Below, one piece after another: positions 61,577 through 64,000 of a DNA stretch of 64,000 bases; positions within the stretch are counted from its first letter, which is position 1; the number at the start of each line of letters is the position of its first letter. Below the pieces are notes generated by a model that was given only the letters and a program-made list of their open reading frames with translations, made no database searches and was not told the origin of the DNA. Source of the DNA: Streptomyces sp. A0958. GTDB taxonomy: Bacteria; Actinomycetota; Actinomycetes; Streptomycetales; Streptomycetaceae. Location of the stretch: contig NZ_SSBK01000007.1 in assembly GCF_004795035.1 (NCBI RefSeq), positions 1 through 64,000 on the forward strand, given 5' to 3'. The translations under genes were made by a program, and so were the position numbers.

Positions 61577-62290
61577 TCACAGCCCCAGCAGCCAGCGGCC
61601 CCCGCCGATCAGCGAGCACAGCGAGACCGCGTGGAACAGGAACAGCCAGAGCGCGGCCGGTACGTCGGTCAGCCGGGCCAGCTGGTCCGCGTCCGAGTCC
61701 GGGGCCCCGCCGCGCCGCCGCTTCGACTGCAGCTCGAACGGCGGGCGCACCCCGCCCAGCAGCAGGAACCAGACCGCGCTGTAGGCGAACAGCGACTGCC
61801 AGGCCGGCGAGGCCAGCCAGGACACGAGCAGGAAGAGCGAACCGGTGAAGATGACCGTCAGCGCCCCGTACACGTTGCGGATCATCACCAGCATCACCGC
61901 GAGCAGGGCCGTGGCCACCCACAGCAGCAGCGTGATCCGGCCGTCCACCAGCAGCCAGGCGCCGCCGAGCCCGAGCAGGGAGGGCGCGGTGTAGCCCGCC
62001 GCCGCGGTCAGGACCATGCCGATGCCGGTCGGCTTGCCCCGGCTGACGGTCAGCCCGCTGGTGTCCGAGTGCAGCCGGATACCCGAGAGCTGCCGGCCGG
62101 CGAGCAGGGCGACCAGACCGTGGCCGCCCTCGTGGGCGATGGTGATCGCGTTGCGGGACAGCTGCCACAGGGCGTTCGGGACGACGGCGATGAGGGCCGC
62201 CGTGGCGGTGACCACCACCAGCCACTGCTCGGGCGCGGGCTGGGTGCCGACGACGCGGTCCCACAGATTGCCGAGATCGGTGCTGTCCAT
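61577..62290 (-). CDS. M50B-like membrane metallopeptidase
   Basis: A 237-residue membrane protein with about six helices. The zinc motif HEGGH lies at the start of the second helix (near residue 55), as in M50B-like families; the C-terminal NPDG-type motif of classical site-2 proteases is not evident, so activity is likely but unproven. ATG 62290 has AAGGAG 11 bases upstream; the longer frame to 62353 would overlap the divergent SRAP gene. Confidence 0.87.
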   Translation of the reverse strand: MDSTDLGNLWDRVVGTQPAPEQWLVVVTATAALIAVVPNALWQLSRNAITIAHEGGHGLVALLAGRQLSGIRLHSDTSGLTVSRGKPTGIGMVLTAAAGYTAPSLLGLGGAWLLVDGRITLLLWVATALLAVMLVMIRNVYGALTVIFTGSLFLLVSWLASPAWQSLFAYSAVWFLLLGGVRPPFELQSKRRRGGAPDSDADQLARLTDVPAALWLFLFHAVSLCSLIGGGRWLLGL

Positions 62291-62342
62291 GGGGTGGGCG
62301 GCTCCTTGCGGGAATGGGGTCCGGTCGGGACGGCGGTCGTGG

Positions 62343-62348
62343 CAGTCT
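62343..62348 (+). promoter_or_regulatory. -10-like element (CAGTCT), leaderless start
   Basis: CAGTCT keeps the A and final T of the -10 pattern and is seven bases from the ATG at 62356; no ribosome site is present. Confidence 0.5.
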
Positions 62349-62355
62349 GGCACTT

Positions 62356-63171
62356 ATGTGCGGACGGTATGCAGCGAGTCGGCGGCCCGAGGATCTGACC
62401 GGACTCTTCCAGGTGGAGAGGTGGGAACCGGTCGAGACGCTGGAGCCCGACTACAACGTGGCGCCGACCAAGGAGGTCTACGCCGTACTGGAACGTCCTG
62501 TGAAAGACGCGGACGACCAGCGTCCGGTTCGCCAGCTGCGCGCCCTGAAATGGGGGCTGGTCCCGTCCTGGGCCAAGGGCCCCGAGGGCGCCGCCCGGAT
62601 GATCAACGCCCGCGCCGAGACGGTCCACGAGAAGCCGTCCTTCCGCCGCCCCTTCGTCTCCCGGCGCTGCATCCTGCCCGCCGACGGCTATTACGAGTGG
62701 GTGACCGGTGCCGAGGAGAGGCAGCTGGAGGAGAAGGGCCGCCGCAAGCGCCCCCGTAAGCAGCCCTACTTCGTGACCCCCGCCGACGGCTCGGTCTTCG
62801 CCATGGCCGGTCTGTACGAGTTCTGGCGCGACCGGACCCTGCCCGACGACCACCCGCAGGCCTGGTGGGTGACCTGCTCGGTGATCACCACCGAGGCGGA
62901 GACCGGCCCGCTCGCCGTGGCCCCCGCCGACGGCCCGGCCGCGCTCGCCGACATCCACCCCCGGATGCCGCTGATGCTCACCCCGGACCGCTGGGACGAC
63001 TGGCTGGACCCCTCGCGCACCGACATCGAGGAGCTGCGCGGCCTGCTCGCACCGCCGCCCCCGGGCCTGATGCGCGCCTACCCGGTGGCGACCGCCGTCA
63101 GCAACGTCCGCAACAACGGGCCCGAGCTGAAGGACGAGCTGGCCGAGCCCGAGGTGAGCACGCTCTTCTGA
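62356..63171 (+). CDS. SRAP-family abasic-site crosslinking protein (YedK/HMCES)
   Basis: A 271-residue protein that shields abasic sites in single-stranded DNA by forming a thiazolidine link. It begins MCGRY; after Met removal, Cys2 is the crosslinking residue. NVAPT, the RINAR-like segment MINARAET, and HPRMPLML with its catalytic His are all present. The start is certain because the N-terminal Cys must follow the ATG directly. It joins ATL, AdnAB and UvrD2 as repair functions in this window. Confidence 0.93.
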   Translation: MCGRYAASRRPEDLTGLFQVERWEPVETLEPDYNVAPTKEVYAVLERPVKDADDQRPVRQLRALKWGLVPSWAKGPEGAARMINARAETVHEKPSFRRPFVSRRCILPADGYYEWVTGAEERQLEEKGRRKRPRKQPYFVTPADGSVFAMAGLYEFWRDRTLPDDHPQAWWVTCSVITTEAETGPLAVAPADGPAALADIHPRMPLMLTPDRWDDWLDPSRTDIEELRGLLAPPPPGLMRAYPVATAVSNVRNNGPELKDELAEPEVSTLF

Positions 63172-63211
63172 CCCACGCGCCACCCGCGTACCGCGCACCG
63201 GAGTTGGTTGG

Positions 63212-63871
63212 ATGGGAGCCGTGAACACCGACGGCACGACACCGCCCACCGAAACGGTCGAGACCGAGGCCGGGACCGCCCGGATCACCTGGCTGACGGC
63301 CACCGCGCCGCGTCTCCTGCTCGCGCTCGGCCACGGCGCCGGCGGCGGCATCGAGGCCCGCGACCTGAAGGCCCTGGGCGCCGCCCTGCCCGCGCACGGG
63401 GTGAGCGTCGCCCTGGTGGAGCAGCCCTGGCGGGTCGCCGGCAAGAAGCTCGCGCCCGCACCGAAGACCCTGGACACCGGCTGGCGCGGCCTGTGGCCCG
63501 CGCTTGCCGCCCCCGGGCTCCCGGTCGTAGCCGGCGGGCGCAGCGCCGGGGCCCGGGTGGCCTGCCGCACCGCGGCCCCGCTCGGCGCCCGGGCGGTCCT
63601 CGCGCTCAGCTTCCCGCTGCACCCGCCGGGCCGCCCCGAGAAGACCCGCGCGGACGAACTGCTGGGCTGCCGGGTGCCCGCGCTCGTCGTCCAGGGCGGC
63701 AACGACCCGTTCGGCAGGCCCGCCGAATTCCCCCCGGGCGACTACCGGATCACCGAGGTGCCGCACGGCGACCACGGCTTCGCGGTACCCAAGAGGTCCG
63801 GCCTGACCGAGGCTCAGGCGATGGAGTCCATCACCGCGTCCGTCACCGAGTGGCTGGCGGACATCGTGTGA
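63212..63871 (+). CDS. Alpha/beta hydrolase of the KANL3/Tex30-like family
   Basis: A 219-residue compact hydrolase. LGHGAGGG is the oxyanion loop (near residue 40), GGRSAGARV the nucleophile elbow, QGGNDPFG supplies Asp, and HGDHGFAVP the His. Substrate unknown. ATG 63212 has GGAG eight bases upstream; a GTG at 63221 is a possible alternative. It converges with nothing, and the SigR-type promoter follows directly. Confidence 0.87.
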   Translation: MGAVNTDGTTPPTETVETEAGTARITWLTATAPRLLLALGHGAGGGIEARDLKALGAALPAHGVSVALVEQPWRVAGKKLAPAPKTLDTGWRGLWPALAAPGLPVVAGGRSAGARVACRTAAPLGARAVLALSFPLHPPGRPEKTRADELLGCRVPALVVQGGNDPFGRPAEFPPGDYRITEVPHGDHGFAVPKRSGLTEAQAMESITASVTEWLADIV

Positions 63872-63905
63872 CGTGCGTCGCGGCGTTCCCCCGCCCGCAC
63901 GGCCC

Positions 63906-63932
63906 GGGAATGCCCGGCACAGGGCCGCTGTT
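63906..63932 (+). promoter_or_regulatory. SigR-type promoter before the gene at the right edge
   Basis: GGGAAT (63906-63911), exactly 18 bases, then GTT (63930-63932). It is a perfect SigR consensus and fits the autoregulated sigR promoter. Confidence 0.82.
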
Positions 63933-63982
63933 GTTCCGGACATCGGTACACCAACGTCGTATGTGGAGAGGGAGTCCGTCGC

Positions 63983-64000
63983 ATGGGTTCGACCATCTGC
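63983..64000 (+). CDS. sigR: Start of the next gene, probably sigR (partial)
   Basis: Only six codons (MGSTIC) lie in the window, so the product cannot be read. A purine-rich ribosome site (GAGAGGGAG) is about eight bases upstream, and the SigR-type promoter ends about 50 bases before it. From memory, sigR follows aroA, the M50 gene, SRAP and a hydrolase in Streptomyces. The call rests on that order and the promoter alone. Confidence 0.5.

Overview
The window reads as chromosomal core DNA of a Streptomyces species. G+C is very high throughout, many genes start with GTG, and lineage markers are present: WhiB7/WblC, two SAV2177-type methyltransferases, a mycoredoxin, DUF3107, DUF3152 and DUF2342. 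It holds about 48 protein genes, two identical initiator tRNA genes, several strong hairpin terminators, and no prophage, transposon or CRISPR array.

Most of the window is a gene block that, from memory, is also conserved in mycobacteria (roughly the Rv3193c-Rv3228 region of M. tuberculosis): DEAD-box helicase, ferritin-like protein, DUF3107, TetR regulator, DUF3152, MoeZ, alkyltransferase-like protein, AdnA, AdnB, NudC, mycoredoxin, UvrD2, WhiB7, ABC1 kinase-like protein, DUF2342, PDZ/Lon protease, UPF0182, then AroA, RsgA, the SRAP protein and, at the right edge, the start of what is probably sigR. Several extra modules interrupt this block.

Layout. 1-6.9 kb: helicase, ferritin-like protein, small regulators, an alpha/beta hydrolase and the DUF3152 protein. 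7.1-12.2 kb: a four-gene operon plus a 19-codon coupling ORF, encoding a PelF-like glycosyltransferase, a polytopic membrane protein, a nucleotide-sugar epimerase and a spherulin-4/GH135-type hydrolase. I infer a small exopolysaccharide system, and this is the most interesting accessory module. 12.2-19.7 kb: moeZ, two paralogous secreted lipoprotein peptidases, and a large membrane protein fusing a degenerate kinase-like domain to an LPG-synthase-type membrane domain. 19.8-34.7 kb: DNA repair (ATL protein, AdnA, AdnB, UvrD2), with two methyltransferase paralogues between adnA and adnB, plus a peptidase, NudC and mycoredoxin. 34.7-36.1 kb: whiB7 with a long attenuator leader. 36.3-46.6 kb: ABC1 kinase-like protein, an E1-like protein, metallopeptidases, a TerD-AIM24 trio and Nudix. 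46.7-52.4 kb: MoaE, membrane proteases, UPF0182. 52.4-57.8 kb: a Sel1-repeat protein between two initiator tRNAs, and a CatR/catalase pair. 57.8-64 kb: HisN, SMR transporter, RsgA, AroA, M50 peptidase, SRAP, hydrolase and the sigR promoter.

Two regulatory themes emerge. Three perfect matches to the SigR promoter (GGAAT, 18-bp spacer, GTT) precede moeZ, the mycoredoxin gene and the gene at the right edge, linking distant loci to thiol-oxidative stress. At least six, perhaps eight, genes have a -10-like hexamer only 6-7 bases before the start codon, which predicts leaderless mRNAs.
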